DNA from: Phylloscopus collybita
Lineage: Eukaryota; Chordata; Aves; Passeriformes; Phylloscopidae
DNA: 64,000 nucleotides
Direction: 5' to 3'
Assembly: GCA_027886175.1 (NCBI GenBank)
Contig: JAJNNQ010000137.1
Coordinates: forward strand, 3,786,001 to 3,850,000
Shown here: piece by piece, positions 1 to 11,910 of the stretch
Position numbering within the stretch: the stretch's first letter is position 1
Layout of the letters: every line of letters begins with the position of its first letter
The notes under the pieces: model-generated
Databases searched by the model: none
Seen by the model: only the letters and a program-made list of their open reading frames with translations
What the model was told of the DNA's origin: nothing
Position numbers and translations under genes: made by a program

Positions 1-30
1 AAAGACATTCCATCAAAACATGGTGGGATC

Positions 31-337
31 CTCCTCTCCTCTCCTCTCCTCTCCTCTCCTCTCCTCTCCTCTCCTCTCCTCTCCTCTCCTCTCCTCTCCT
101 CTCCTCTCCTCTCCTCTCCTCTCCTCTCCTCTCCTCTCCTCTCCTCTCCTCTCCTCTCCTCTCCTCTCCTCTCCTCTCCTCTCCTCTCCTCTCCTCTCCT
201 CTCCTCTCCTCTCCTCTCCTCTCCTCTCCTCTCCTCTCCTCTCCTCTCCTCTCCTCTCCTCTCCTCTCCTCTCCTCTCCTCTCCTCTCCTCTCCTCTCCT
301 CTCCTCTCCTCTCCTCTCCTCTCCTCTCCTCTCCTCT
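31..337. repeat. Perfect (CTCCT)n microsatellite, about 61 units
   Basis: The unit CTCCT repeats without a visible interruption for about 307 bases, then runs into unrelated sequence at TTTTACTGAC. The minus strand is a pure purine tract (AGGAG)n. One plus frame is open across the whole array (20-355) and would encode a Ser-Ser-Pro-Leu-Leu repeat, but this follows from the repeat and is not evidence of a gene. Purity at this length suggests recent expansion, or collapse/extension by the assembler. Confidence 0.98.
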
Positions 338-1198
338 TTTACTGACTCAGCTTAAATGACGTTCCAGCACTTCATGGGAACATTCTGTTGGGTGATCTAG
401 TATGAAAATGTAGAATTTCTAAGCACCATATAGAACTTTTTAGTTACATCTCAGATGAGAAAGCATAAAGGCTTTATTCATATTGTGTTTGCCTGTGCCA
501 AAAAATCACAGCTTCTCAATGGAGAGACTGTGAAGTGAAATGGAATGAAAGACCTCATGGTATCACAGAGTGAAAAAAAAGTCATATGCCAAGGGAGTGA
601 CAGTCTTCCAATGGATTCTTTTCATTGAACACATGGAGGGAATTAAACTTGCCTCCAGCCACCAGAACTTAGATCTAACCTCAGCCAAGAATGAAAAATT
701 AATGTAACTATACTTCTGAGGTTGCAGTTGCCCTTTATCCCATACCAACAAAATCTTGAGGATGTATTTTCTTAGCAGATCCCTAGGCGAATTTGAATTT
801 GACTGTAGGAAAAAAAGTCTTCCAAAATAACTTAAGAGAGAGAGACATAAGAAAAAGCCACAGCTGAAAAATGAAGCCTCACAAATCTCACTTGTGTTTT
901 AGTCACTGACACCAGCTTCAGGATAAATTGCTAAATTGATAAACTATTTTTTTTTGCTTCTTGTTTTTCTCATAGTATGGTTAGATACCTTTCTGAAATC
1001 CATGCTTCACCTGACCAACTTGGAGTTAGTTCTGAGGTGGATTTCTTACAGGTCCCTACGGGAAATCAGACAGGAGCAATGGAAATTCCCTTCTACCATT
1101 CCAAAGAGCTCATATGTGAATCAATTCTGTAAGGGCCCCACTTTTTTAAATTTCTCTACTGCTTCTAAATAAAAATCCAAAAGACAAGAGCATATTAA
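338..1198. other. Unique sequence, no gene seen
   Basis: AT-rich non-coding sequence with short overlapping open frames on both strands and a T-rich run near 946-954. I see no exon, RNA gene or mobile element. Confidence 0.6.
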
Positions 1199-1466
1199 TA
1201 GAATCATAGAATCACAGAATGGGTTGGAAGGGACCTTAGAGCTCACTATGGGCAACGTCACCTTTCACTGGACCAGATTTCTCCAAGCCCATCCAACCTG
1301 ACCTTGAGCACCTCCAGGGATGGGGCATCCATAACTTCTCTAGGGAACCTGTGCCAGGGCCTCACCAACCTCACAGTAAAGAATTTCTTCCTTATATCTC
1401 AGCTAATTTTCCCCTCTTTCAATTTGAACCAATTACTCCTTGCCCTATCACTGTAGTTCCTGATTA
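1199..1466 (-). mobile_element. CR1 LINE, 3' fragment
   Basis: The left end reads TAGAATCATAGAATCACAGA, the reverse complement of the CR1 terminal repeat. GGGTTGGAAGGGACCTTAGA follows, then the diagnostic CATCCAACCTGACCTTGAGC and GATGGGGCATCCATAACTTC blocks. It ends near CCTATCACTGTAGTTCCTGA. This is a 5'-truncated copy of roughly 270 bp, as most avian CR1 copies are. It keeps the 3' UTR and the last part of ORF2, with no usable reading frame. Confidence 0.96.
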
Positions 1467-2093
1467 AACTTGCCCAACATGAGGAAAATGAATATGAAAG
1501 CTGTTATAATATTACAGAAATCTGAAGCAAAGTGTCATCTTCATCCTGGAGAAAAAATGGATCATTTAAATACAGGGTGTGTTGTATTTCCATGTAGATG
1601 GTTCCTGCTTTTGTCCAGGCAGACAAGATGACATTAGTCCCACTCTGCTCAAAAGTGGGAGCTAGACATACCTAAGCTGATATCCATCTGATATCCATCT
1701 TCTGTGGTCTTAAAGGTTATGGAGCAAGATTCCACAACCTCCCTTAGTATCCAGACTCTGTGATTATGGGACTCGTTATTCAGCATGCACTCTAAATAGA
1801 TAACCTAAATCCTTCCTGCAGCAGATTGAACCATTTTTTCCCTGTCCTATCCTCAGTGCCACTGGGAAACAATGATTACCATCATCACTAAAACAGCCTT
1901 TTCTGCCTGTGAGGAAAGCTTGGTTGTCCTCACTGAACCTCCTCCTTTCTTGACCAAACAAATGTTATTTCTGAAAACTGTCCTTGCAGGTGATGTTTTA
2001 TACTGGCATCTCTCTTCAGTACATCTGTAACTCTCCTCCTGGAAAGCTCCCACCTGTTAGGAATTTATGTCTCTGAGCTCCCAAGTATATGTT
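1467..2093. other. Unique sequence between two CR1 fragments
   Basis: No gene or repeat is recognised. Two overlapping minus-strand frames of 60-66 codons (1776-2053) have no identifiable motif and look like chance. Confidence 0.55.
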
Positions 2094-2208
2094 TCATAGA
2101 GCCACAGAATGCTTTGGGTTGGAAGGGACCCTAAGGACTCTCTCAATCCAACACCCCTGCCATGGGCAGGGGCACCTTACATGAGGCCAGTCTGCTCAAA
2201 GCCCTGCC
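2094..2208 (-). mobile_element. CR1 LINE, short 3' fragment
   Basis: TCATAGAGCCACAGAATGCT followed by TTGGGTTGGAAGGGACCCTA and CCATGGGCAGGGGCACCTT is the reverse complement of a CR1 3' end. Similarity fades after CTGCTCAAAGCCC, leaving about 115 bp. Confidence 0.93.
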
Positions 2209-5200
2209 CTAGCAGGCCAGTTCTGTGCTTACCTGGGCTAAACATAATTCCTTTGGATTTCTGACCATTTCTCCAGAAAACATGAATCCTGATCTTTTCT
2301 GGAGTTTCTGAAAGCTCTCTCTCAACAGTGTCAGATGCTGATTCTATGCAGGTACCACCCAGTCTATCATTGAGTGGTTTTCAAACTCTGGGACATCTCT
2401 GCCACACTACTTTGGGTATTTTTTAGAGCTAGCTCTGCACCTGCTTTTCAGTGATGATACCCAGGCTTCAGAAAGCATGTTTGCTGATAAGAATGACTTA
2501 CGGGAATGTGCTAGAAACCTCAGAATAGTTTTGTTATATCAGATTTTTATGTTCCCTCCATCCATTATGCCAACTATCCTGGCATTAAAGGGAATTAGAT
2601 TGATTTGACATGATTTGTTCTATACAAACTCATGTTTCATCTTCTATCTTATTACTCCCTGGCTTGCTTACAAATGGTTCAGTGAGTAATGTGTTTCAGT
2701 GTGTTTCTAGGCTTTAAAGTGAAACTGAGACTGGTTCATAATCGCTGGCTTGTCTTTTGTTAGAATAAGTCCTCTGCTTGCCCTTCTGCAGTGCTCACAC
2801 AATTTCTTGCATTCTCAGATGAGAACTGGTGTTTTCAGATGAAATTACACAAAGGAAGTTCTGTGGGGCTCATGACCACATAAATGTCCAGCTTCATATC
2901 TTCTCCCAGCCAGATCCAGAGCTCATGGTATTCTGGCACGTGGCTGTGATCTCCCTTCATCCCTGACCCAGAAGCTTGTTCCACTGGCCAGCTGCATCTG
3001 GCTGTCTTTGGCCATGGTTTGGGATGGTCATGTCCCTTTCAGGGATGGGAATCTGCTTTATCCTGTCTGTTGCTCCTCCTTTAATCCATCTCTGGTTATG
3101 TAGTCCTGGACATTATCCACTCAGCCATCTGTCTGGGTCCAGATGCAATCATGTCTGATAGGTGCTGGACTACCAAAGTGAGCTATATCACTCTCCTCTA
3201 TGACCTCAGTAAAACAAGGGGACTTTCAGAAATGAAGCAGAAAAAAAAGAAAGTTTAAAATAGATCAAAGAAAATGCATTGTCTGCAGTGAGCTGTCACA
3301 TGATATCAGTGTGATGGGATGGACGTTGGACTTCTTATCCCAGTCTTATTCCTCCTAGAGACCACAATCCATATTCCTCACAAAGACCAAGGTCCTAGAA
3401 GGAATAAAATGAAAACTAAATGCCACAAAGAAATAATTATTTGATAAGCCAGGTTGTGTTACTGCAAACTTGACCAGCTAAGGCCAGAGGTCAAGAGGCC
3501 TCAGTTGAGGTGCAAACAGTGAACTCTCTCTTGTGATTTGAAAGGGAAAGAAATGGGACTGTATTAAGATACCAGACCTCAGCTAATATTTCCCCAGCAT
3601 AAAAATGGTTACTACCCCATAATCATGATGACCTCATACTCTTCACATTATTATCTGAGGTAAGGTAGACACACGAGTGAACAGAGGATAAATTTAGGAA
3701 GATTATAAAAAAATGATGCTATAAGAAAATTTCTACCTAATGATCAAGGATGGAAGATTTCTGGACAATTCACAGTTATTTGCATCCATCATTATAACCT
3801 TTAGTCTTATTAACATTCTATTAGTTCCTATTCACAAACTATTCCTATTAACTTCCCAAACAGGATACAGAAATAATTGCATGAGTGGTCTAATCAGAAT
3901 AGCACAGACTGTTTATTTATAGTCTGTTGTGTCCTCTTTTTTATTATCCTGCTCAGCTCCAGGTTTACAGACTGGAAAGAGTTTTCGCTTCCTTTTCTAA
4001 AATCAGTTTCTCATAGCTGTGCTGCTTCTTCAGCATGCAGACCTAAAAGGAGGCAGCATTACTTGTACTGTAGGAAATGTAAAAAAGAAACAGCAGAGAA
4101 GGAAACATCTGATTGTGATCTTGTATTTACAGGCAGTTTTCCTAGAAGTAGATGGTACATATTTTCAAAGCAAAAGTTACGAATTCTGAGACTGCCAGAA
4201 ATTTTTACAAAAAAATGTATGAATAAAGAAATTTGGGGTAGATCAGCCAAATTACTCTAAGAATCACCTTCAGCTAATCTCAAACAAAAAAATCAGTGCT
4301 TTTTGTCAATGAGATAAAAGGAGGTGAAAAGAAAAAGTGTGTGGCTGTTCAGCCCACAGACATGCAGTTTGAGCATGAGGAAACTTTCCAGTGTATTTAT
4401 ACTAAATAGCTGAATGCTATATTTAATAACAATCACAAATAAGAATCTGCATCCAATTTGATAGGACAACCCCATCTGAAAATGACAAAGAAGAAGAACA
4501 ACAACAAAATTAAAACACATTGAAATGATGCTTTCTCAGTTTGAATCAGAGCCTGTGAGGAGTCCTGTGGGGCTGCCTGGTTTTGATGACTCTGAAGGCA
4601 TTTTGCCCAGCCCTTGTCCTTTGTTCAAACTCTTTCACGCTCCAGCTCTCGGTTTCCTTGCTGGTTTCCTCAGCTCGCTCACTGTGTCACAGCTCTCCTC
4701 TCCCTCTCTGTCTCCCCTCCCTGCTCAAGCACGGGGACATTCCATGCAAAAGGAGCTGCATTGTTTGCAGGCAAATCAGGTGTCAGAGCTTTTAGCAGAC
4801 GCGACTTCCTCCCGAACACAAAACTGCACTTCCAGCAATACATCACTGCCATTGTACAGGTTGGTTTGCAAAGAATTTTCTGAGGTCAGCATCCTTCGCC
4901 AGACCCTCAGCTGATTACCAGGCTTATTATGAGGGAAATGCACAGCTGGCTGGGGGGGGCTGTTGGATAACTTGTCTCTGCTGCTGAGAACAGCTTTGAC
5001 ACAGTGGTGAATAGTAAGGAGATCTGTAGAGGCAGGCGAAGCATTGCTGGAGAAAGAAAAGAAAGTATTTCTCCTTCTCAGCTGACGGAAGAGTGGCTGG
5101 GATTTATTTTCTTTTACAGCTTGTGCAAGGTGGAGCAGCCTCCTTGTTCTTTTGTTCTGTAGCTTTGAGTCATGAGTAGGGAAAATGTGAAGGTGCAGTG

Positions 5201-5351
5201 GATGAATTTGTCTGTGGGGCACAGTGACACAAAGGCAGCTGGGATGAGTCTGAGATCTTGGCAAGAATCAGCTGTCTGATTCCTATCCTATCACAGTGCA
5301 AGAGTACATGCCAAGAAGAAATCCTAGGAGTCAATTTGTGGTCTGGGATCT
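2209..5351. other. 3.1 kb of unique sequence, no gene recognised
   Basis: Frames at 4525-4914 (plus, 129 codons) and 4776-5264 (minus, 162 codons) overlap antisense in a GC-richer patch. Neither has a recognisable domain, signal peptide or splice context. A run of eight G lies at 4952-4959. The stretch 2880-3180 has a moderately GC-rich, ERV-like texture but no diagnostic ends. Confidence 0.5.
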
Positions 5352-5537
5352 TTCACAGAATCATAGAAAGCCTTGTGTTGTAAGCCAGGCAGGGACAGCT
5401 CCCACTAGACCAGATTGCTCCAAGGACCATCCAGCCTGGTCTTGAACACTTCCAGGGATGGGGCATCCAAAACCTTTTTGGGCAACCTCTGCCAGGGCCT
5501 AACAGGAAAGAATTTTTTTATGTCTAATTATAACCCA
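5352..5537 (-). mobile_element. CR1 LINE, 3' fragment with internal deletion
   Basis: It starts TCACAGAATCATAGAAAGCC. The normal GGTTGGAAGGGACC block is decayed to TTGTGTTGTAAGCC, and the segment before CCCACTAGACCAGATTGCTC is shortened. The remainder (GTCTTGAACACTTCCAGGGA, GGGGCATCCAAAACC, AGAATTTTTTTATGTCTAAT) follows the CR1 order. It is an old copy with at least one internal deletion. Confidence 0.92.
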
Positions 5538-8024
5538 GGTGTTTCTTTCCAGACAACACAGCTTCCTCCCCACCTTGTGCATTGCAGTGTATTGATACAT
5601 TAATAAATGTATTAATGAAGGTAATAAATTAGTGTTTGATCACCTGCATTTGCTAGGTGGGTGAAGAATGATGGTCCTATGCTATGTTTTTGCAGTATGC
5701 TTCCATACTGTGTCACCAGGACTGGCAAAGCTAGTCCATGAATAAAGGCTCAGCATTTGTTGCTGTTGTGTGTGACTTTGAATTGCTGCAAATATAATTT
5801 CAGAGCTTCTCAAGATTAGATAAAAAGAGAGCACATACCAGAGGAGTTCAGCTTCCATGGAAATTTCCCTCATGAGTTAGAAACTGACTTGATGACAGAC
5901 AGCGTTCAGTCCAACAAAACACCTTCTCTCCCCCACTTTTCAAATAGGAAGGGTTGTAGAAGGAGTAGAGGGTGTCAGATGCTGTGGACCTGAGCCAGGA
6001 GAGAATGTGTAGCTGGTAGAATGGGTAGGGAAGAGGAAGAGTGAGTTAGCCTTTTTCACTCATGTGTGGGAGAAAGGCAATACTGTTAAACACCGTTCAG
6101 CTGTAACGCAGTGAAAAAAATGTTCATGACAAGCTGTGACACTTCCTGTGGATCTGAGTCATTGTTTGAGCCCAGCCTTACCTTTCAGTGACTAGAGCAG
6201 CAATGTGTAGCCAGCTGGCAGCACATTTGCAGAAAGGACAGTGAGGGAGCCGTATCACAAATGTAAATCTTAGTATTAGGATATCTGATTTGTCTGTGGT
6301 TGCAGTAACAATGCTCCAAACGTGTGGCAGTGAGAGCAGCAGTCACAGTGCTGTGTGTTCTGCTGGCTATAGGGAGCTAAAGCCAGCTCTAATATGAAAG
6401 TGCCAGGAGTTGCTTAGGTGGGATCCTGGCTGCATTATTCACCACACAGGCCACCTGGCCACTAGGAAGTGTGCCGAGACCACTGCATGGATTTCCTCTC
6501 CTCTACCAATCAGCTGGACAAGCACAGCTCTTAATTTCTTTGCTTTAGGCTGAGTGCTCTGAATTGGGTTACTTTTGAAGCTGTACACCCACTGCCTCCT
6601 CCCCTCTCTGCCCCACACACGCATCCTCTCCTTCCCTCCGAGGGAAGTGCTGCCACACAACGCTGCAGGGAAGAAAAAGGGATGACTGACACCAGATTTA
6701 TTTGAAAGGTGCTTTTAAGGCATCAGCCTAGGGACGCTGTGGGAAGTCTGAAGGTGAGAGGTAGCTCAGGAGTCAGAAGAGAAAGGTGGAGCAGGGCCAG
6801 CTAAAGCCAGCCTAAGCCAGTTCTTCTGTTCCTTGCTTTTAAAGTTTAAATCCTCCTGCCCTCAGTTAATCCATCATTTGCTTGTCATCTAGCTATTGAT
6901 TTTACATGCAGTTAATATTGTGTCTTGGTGCAACATATTTATATGCACAGACATAAAATAATAAGTAGATTAAAGAATAGGTAGATAGAGAGATGAATTG
7001 ATATGGTCTGTTTCCATAGAGTGCTGAATGCTGGTGTAACACCATTTGAATGAAAATCAATAAACAACAAACCAGTGACAGAGTAGCTGGAGGAAGCACT
7101 GTCTGTCTGTCCACCTACCAATCTACCTGTCTTCTAACTTGTCATAAAATGTTTCTTAAGCCCATAAACCTTCTTGCTGATTTGGGGTAAAATTCTTTTG
7201 TGATAGATGCATACAAAAGCTTTTTTCCAATTTCCCCCACAAAAAGAGGAAGTCTGTGTTTAAATCGATGTCCAGTGAAATAAATAAGGTTAGGACAGGC
7301 TTACATCCTGACTCTTTGTGAAGTTTCTGTCTAAGGCACATTTGAAAATAACAACAAAATTTATGCATATTTGCAGTAGGTTTTTTATTATTCTGTGTGA
7401 TTGCTTGCATGAGCAGGGATACCAGTTATAGCCTCACAAGTAAAGAGCCCCTGCTATTGAACTTAATTTCTTTATTATTCTTTAGATCCATGTGGTCATT
7501 CAATATATATGTATACCTAAAATATCCTTGCATTGTATGTAAAGCATGTGTTATATCTCTATATCTCTATGTTATAAATATGTGTGTGTAACGTGCCTTT
7601 GTGGTGCATGGACATTAGAAAACTCTGTGAATATTTGGAAAAATCCTCCGTGTAACATAACGCAGACAGGCACTCAAACATTTGTCAGGGATTCCAGGCA
7701 GTGTGAAGGTAAGTTGAGTGAAAATGTTTATGTGAACGTTCAAAGCCGGGGAAGTTTGAATCTTGTACAATACAATTAAAATGTGTATTTTAGTGATAAC
7801 TGAATCAGAAATAAACACAAAGAAAATGTGAGAGAAGAAAGGGGGAAAAAATTACGCACTGCCGACATGCTCTGAATTAATTTGCTAGGTAGGAAGCATG
7901 ATGTTGATGTAGATATTCTATCTGCAGTGAGCTCCACAGTGAGAGGAATAACCTCTATCTAATACTGCATTGATATGAAGGACTTTGACACAGTTTGGAA
8001 ACACGAGTGATACACTGGAATTAG
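5538..8024. other. 2.5 kb of unique sequence, no gene recognised
   Basis: Contains a somewhat GC-richer patch around 6440-6660 and an AT-rich stretch around 7380-7590 with TATCTCTATATCTCTATG. The sequence GAAG/GTAAGTTGAG at 7700-7712 is a good-looking splice donor, but no paired acceptor or known peptide was found. Nothing here supports a gene. Confidence 0.5.
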
Positions 8025-8048
8025 AAAAAAAAAAAAAAAAAAAAAAAA
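8025..8048. repeat. Homopolymer A24
   Basis: An uninterrupted run of 24 A follows GGAATTAG and precedes GAGACATTTC. No retroposed gene or LINE sequence is recognised immediately upstream, so it is annotated as a simple repeat and not as a poly(A) tail. Confidence 0.95.
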
Positions 8049-8250
8049 GAGACATTTCTGGGTTATGGGGTCCAAAGGAAATAATTTATGCTGCAGGCTT
8101 TTTTGTTCTAGTGACGATTATTTTATGGGAAATAGGTTTTGATTTCTAAACTTAGCCACGCTGCCCACAAACGGTACTTTCTGGGGATTAGCGATTGATC
8201 TTTCCATTTCTCAGCTTTCTTGGTTCTCTTCACATCTTCTGCCTTCCAAT

Positions 8251-8270
8251 GTGTGTGAGTGTGTGTGTGT
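8251..8270. repeat. (GT)n microsatellite
   Basis: GTGTGTGAGTGTGTGTGTGT, one interruption in ten dinucleotide units. Confidence 0.9.
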
Positions 8271-9279
8271 AAGCTCTGTAGCCAAATGCAGAATAGTCCT
8301 CTGGCAGAAGCAATAAGCCACTGGAATACAGACACATCTCTGTCTCCAAATTTCACCACGTCTTCAGTCTGAAGGCCAAGGATGGCAGAAAGATTAAAGT
8401 TTGACATTCATTTCTGTTGTCCACTGAAAGGATAGGGGAATTCCCTTTCTTTGGTGTTTTGAACCCACAGAATAGATGGCTGAAGGCTGAAGTCAGTATC
8501 CAGGCAAAATGTTTGGTGGTTTGAAAAGAGGTGTTGTTAAGAGCAAAGATTTCAGAATTAGAAAGGCAGCTTGAGTGTGTGTTGAAATCTGTCCTTCTTG
8601 ATGGAACTAATAATCTTTGCAGTTTGGGGTGGGAGCCTGCCTGTGTTTGACTTCTGTCTGGCCCAAGCTCATTTGCCTGGTTAATGGCAAGACATCAATA
8701 AATCATTCAGTTGCTGGTGAGTGGCTCAGCAGTTACTATTCCCAAATATCTAAGAAAGGATCATGCCTTTATGTATTTATTACCCTGTCTTCTCTGCTGC
8801 AGTCCATTTGTGCATCACCATTGAGGGTGGATATTCATCTGGTGGGGCTCTGGTCTGACTGTCTCCAAAGGACAGCTCCTGCACACATATTACATAAACC
8901 CAGTATCAAGCTGCAGAATTCTTTGCTGGAACAGGCTTCAGGCAGCACAGCATCCCTTGTAAAAATTGCCTCTTTCTTCTTTTAGACCCAAATAAACTTC
9001 CTCAAACTTCAGGTTCTTACTGGAGGAGCTTAAATTGGCAGCATGGCGCATGGTCACTTCATAATGAAGTGTTTTTTCTGTAGTCAACAGAGTTCAATAG
9101 TCACCTTCTCAGGGCAACTCATGTTATCTCCTATCTCAATTGTTCTATAGTTATCACTATCTTACCTCAAGGGCAACTACCTGCTTAAATAGGTGATCCT
9201 TGTAGTGCCTTAGGTGGGAGAAACTGGTCCTGGGCTTGATTATGTGGGATATCAGTGGATTTTGTTAGCACAGAAGAAA
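8271..9279. other. Unique sequence, no gene recognised
   Basis: A plus frame of 122 codons (8617-8985) has no recognisable domain. No repeat element was identified. Confidence 0.5.
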
Positions 9280-9359
9280 AACAACAACAACAAATCAACA
9301 ACACCAACAACAAAACAAACAAACAAACAACAACAAAAAAACCCCAAAAAACCACCAAA
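9280..9359. repeat. CAA/CAAA-rich simple repeat
   Basis: Irregular CAA, CAAC and CAAA units (ACAACAACAACAAATCAACA, then CAAACAAACAAACAAC) grade into A-rich sequence. The minus frame across it reads as a hydrophobic Leu/Val/Phe-rich stretch purely because of the repeat. Confidence 0.9.
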
Positions 9360-11205
9360 CCCAAGAAGTTAAAAAAACCCACCTGAAACCAAGTGAGAGC
9401 ATTTACCATTCATGGCTTCCTCATGGCTTTTTCTTTCCCCCCCACTTAATTTTCACATAATCAAATACTTAGGCAACACAGAAAATAACCCTTTGACCCA
9501 GATGCCAAACTGAACATAATTGGCAAATAATCGAGTCGAGCAAGTAATGATTTCCAATAGGTTAAAATCTGGTAACATAGACTACTGAGCTAAATTCTAT
9601 TGCATAAAAAATGCATTCTGAGAAATTAAGTATGAGTGTAATTAAATGAAGATTAATAACGGAATAACTGCATATTGGGAAATTATCTGAATTGATTAAG
9701 ATAATATAAATTATCACTAAGGCTTTATAAGGTATAAGCTGCCAGTATGATTTCTTAGGACAAAATTTTGTAGCCAGTGACCCACACTCCTCAACCCACA
9801 CAGTGGGCTGAGGAAAAGACATATCCAGCTATTTTACTGAAAACCTGCCTGGGTTTGAGAGGGTGTGGGTGGCCTTTGTTACACATCTAGAGTGAGACTT
9901 AATCATACATCACATGCCTCTAGGCAGGCACTTTTTCAGCAAACAAGCATCTACAAAGCTGTACTAATACTGTAAACATGATCAATAATACAGTGGAATA
10001 TTCTTTATAGGAACACTCCCGTCAGACGTTGTCCTTCTGGTTCTGGTGACTGGAGAAGTACAAATAATTCTGAGTTTTTATGACTTGTTCCTACTTCTAT
10101 TTCACAACCCACTTTTCCCTGTTGACTTTTGAGAGAAAGTTATTGTTAAGCACTGATGACCTCTGCACCTTAAACTCTGTGTTAATCCTGGCATACTCCT
10201 TTGCATCTCAGTTTGCAGCATACCTGAACATGAGATCGGAATGTTTTGTGTTCCAGAGAGGAATTTTGGGCTCAGAAACCTGTATTTCATGGAAACACGT
10301 TCTACTAGTGCAAGCATCAGTGGTTCAGGCATATCTTACTGCTTGACATTGCAGAAAAGAAATGCTCGGAATGAGGCAACTTGAATATTTTCTCCACTTT
10401 GTAGATGTTTTGAGAAAGAAATGGGAAAGCTACTTGTTGGGAGAAAGTAATCATTCCTTTCTCTGCTATGGCTTGTGATTAAATAGCAGGGTCAGAGTTG
10501 GATTTTTGGATAGCTGCCGGGCCTTTGTTACTGCTTTTTTTGTCTACATCTATTTTGTATTTCAGGAAATAAGTCAGAGAGTGAACTGCCAGCCCTCTCT
10601 CACCTAGCTCTGAGGGGTCAAGACGCCTGTGTGCAAGGCAGCATAGAGAGCTGCTCAGGATGCCTACATACCCCCTCTCTGTGTGGTCTTGGGTCCATCC
10701 TGGACAAAGATCTCTGATCATTTGATTAAAGACTCCTCATGTGTCTTTTCTAAGGGAGAAGCAAAATGATTTGTGCCCATCATGTCTGTATTACGGATGT
10801 GTGCTGCTGATTAAACTTAAGCCATGAAGCAAGTCTTGGTTTAACACAGGCTCAGACTCAGAGTGCTAGGGTCTGAATGCAGAGTCTGACATTCATTCTT
10901 ATATACAAATGGACTTTGAAGAGTGACTCAGCTGTGCCTGCTGCAGGGTGCCCTCTTGGCTGCAGTGATTGCACTCCCTGCATCTTTACTTTGCTGCCTG
11001 GCACTGTGAATTTCCCCCTCTGTGGGCCCATGAAATATTGAATCTGACGAAATTCCTATGTGTCTTTGCTCTGCTGCTTATATCAAAACAGGCAGAGGAA
11101 CTCATGACAAGAAATAGTCATCTGGGCATCCACAGATATCAATGTGAGGAGCGAATAGCTAAAGATTTATAGCATCATTAAGGAGTTTTTCCACAGGTTT
11201 TGTAA
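9360..11205. other. Unique sequence including an AT-rich, homeodomain-motif-dense block
   Basis: No gene recognised. The block 9620-9720 is very AT-rich and contains several TAATTA/ATTAA-type cores (GTAATTAAATGAAG, GATTAATAACGG, TTGATTAAGATAA). That is the texture of a homeodomain-bound conserved non-coding element, but it could also be plain AT-rich background. Confidence 0.4.
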
Positions 11206-11290
11206 AGGAAGGAAGAGAGGAAGAAAGGAAGGAAATAAATGAAGAAAGAATAAATAAATAAACAAACAAAAGGAACAGAAAAAAGAAAGA
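11206..11290. repeat. Purine-rich GGAA/GAAA/AAAT simple repeat
   Basis: GGAAGGAAGAGAGGAAGAAAGG grades into AATAAATAAATAAACAAACA. Degenerate tetranucleotide sequence, no mobile element recognised next to it. Confidence 0.88.
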
Positions 11291-11727
11291 AAACAGAGCA
11301 GTGAGCAATTCTCTTAAGAAAAGGAGTTGTAGTTCATTGAACCTTGTCTTCCTCTTGCCTCCCTGATCTTAGGTAAATATTTGAGTGAAGTCCAAACCAA
11401 ATACACACACCAAAATAGCATAGGGTGTAACTGATACAATCTCTAGAACTCATAGAAAAGGAGACTTTGAAGGGGGAAGGGAGAGACCTTTTCCTAGAAC
11501 AGCTATTGCTTGGGTGAAGACCATCGCCCCTTTGACTGGACAATGGGAATTAAGTCCCATAAGCAAGCACAACATAACATTTTCCATAGCAAGCACAACA
11601 AAATGTCCCGTTTTAGAAACGTGGCCATTGCTGAGATCTGAATGTTCAGTGCCCTTTTAAAGGGCTTTTAATGAAATTGTCCTAAAGTCCCTCATAAACA
11701 TTTTGCCCCCGTGTATTGAAATTATCA
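11291..11727. other. Unique sequence, no gene recognised
   Basis: Contains two near-identical phrases, AAGCAAGCACAACATAACAT (11559) and AGCAAGCACAACAAAATG (11588). They form a short imperfect local duplication. No exon or RNA gene is seen. Confidence 0.5.
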
Positions 11728-11910
11728 GGTCATCTGAGACACTGGAACAGGTTGCCCAGAGAAGCTGTGTGTGCCCCATCCCTGGAAATGTTGGATGGGG
11801 CTCTGAACAACCTGGGCTAGTGGAAGGTGTCCCTGCCTATGGCAGGAAATTTGGAATTAGATGATCCTTAGGGTCCCTTCAAACACAAGATGTTCTATGG
11901 TTCCATGATC
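11728..11910 (+). mobile_element. CR1 LINE, 3' end
   Basis: GACACTGGAACAGGTTGCCC, AGAGAAGCTGTGTGTGCCCC, GGTGTCCCTGCCTATGGCAG and AGATGATCCTTAGGGTCCCT occur in CR1 sense order, followed by a degenerate terminus (GTTCTATGGTTCCATGATC). The copy is about 183 bp. Confidence 0.95.

Noticed and set aside
20..355. 111-codon frame encoding an SSPLL repeat
   Set aside because: It is only the translation of the CTCCT microsatellite; no gene context.
4525..5264. Overlapping antisense frames of 129 and 162 codons
   Set aside because: No domain, no splice or start context; a GC-richer patch produces open frames on both strands.
7546..7779. Possible exon ending at GAAG/GTAAGTTGAG
   Set aside because: Good donor, but no convincing acceptor upstream, and the open frame continues through the donor; peptide not recognised.
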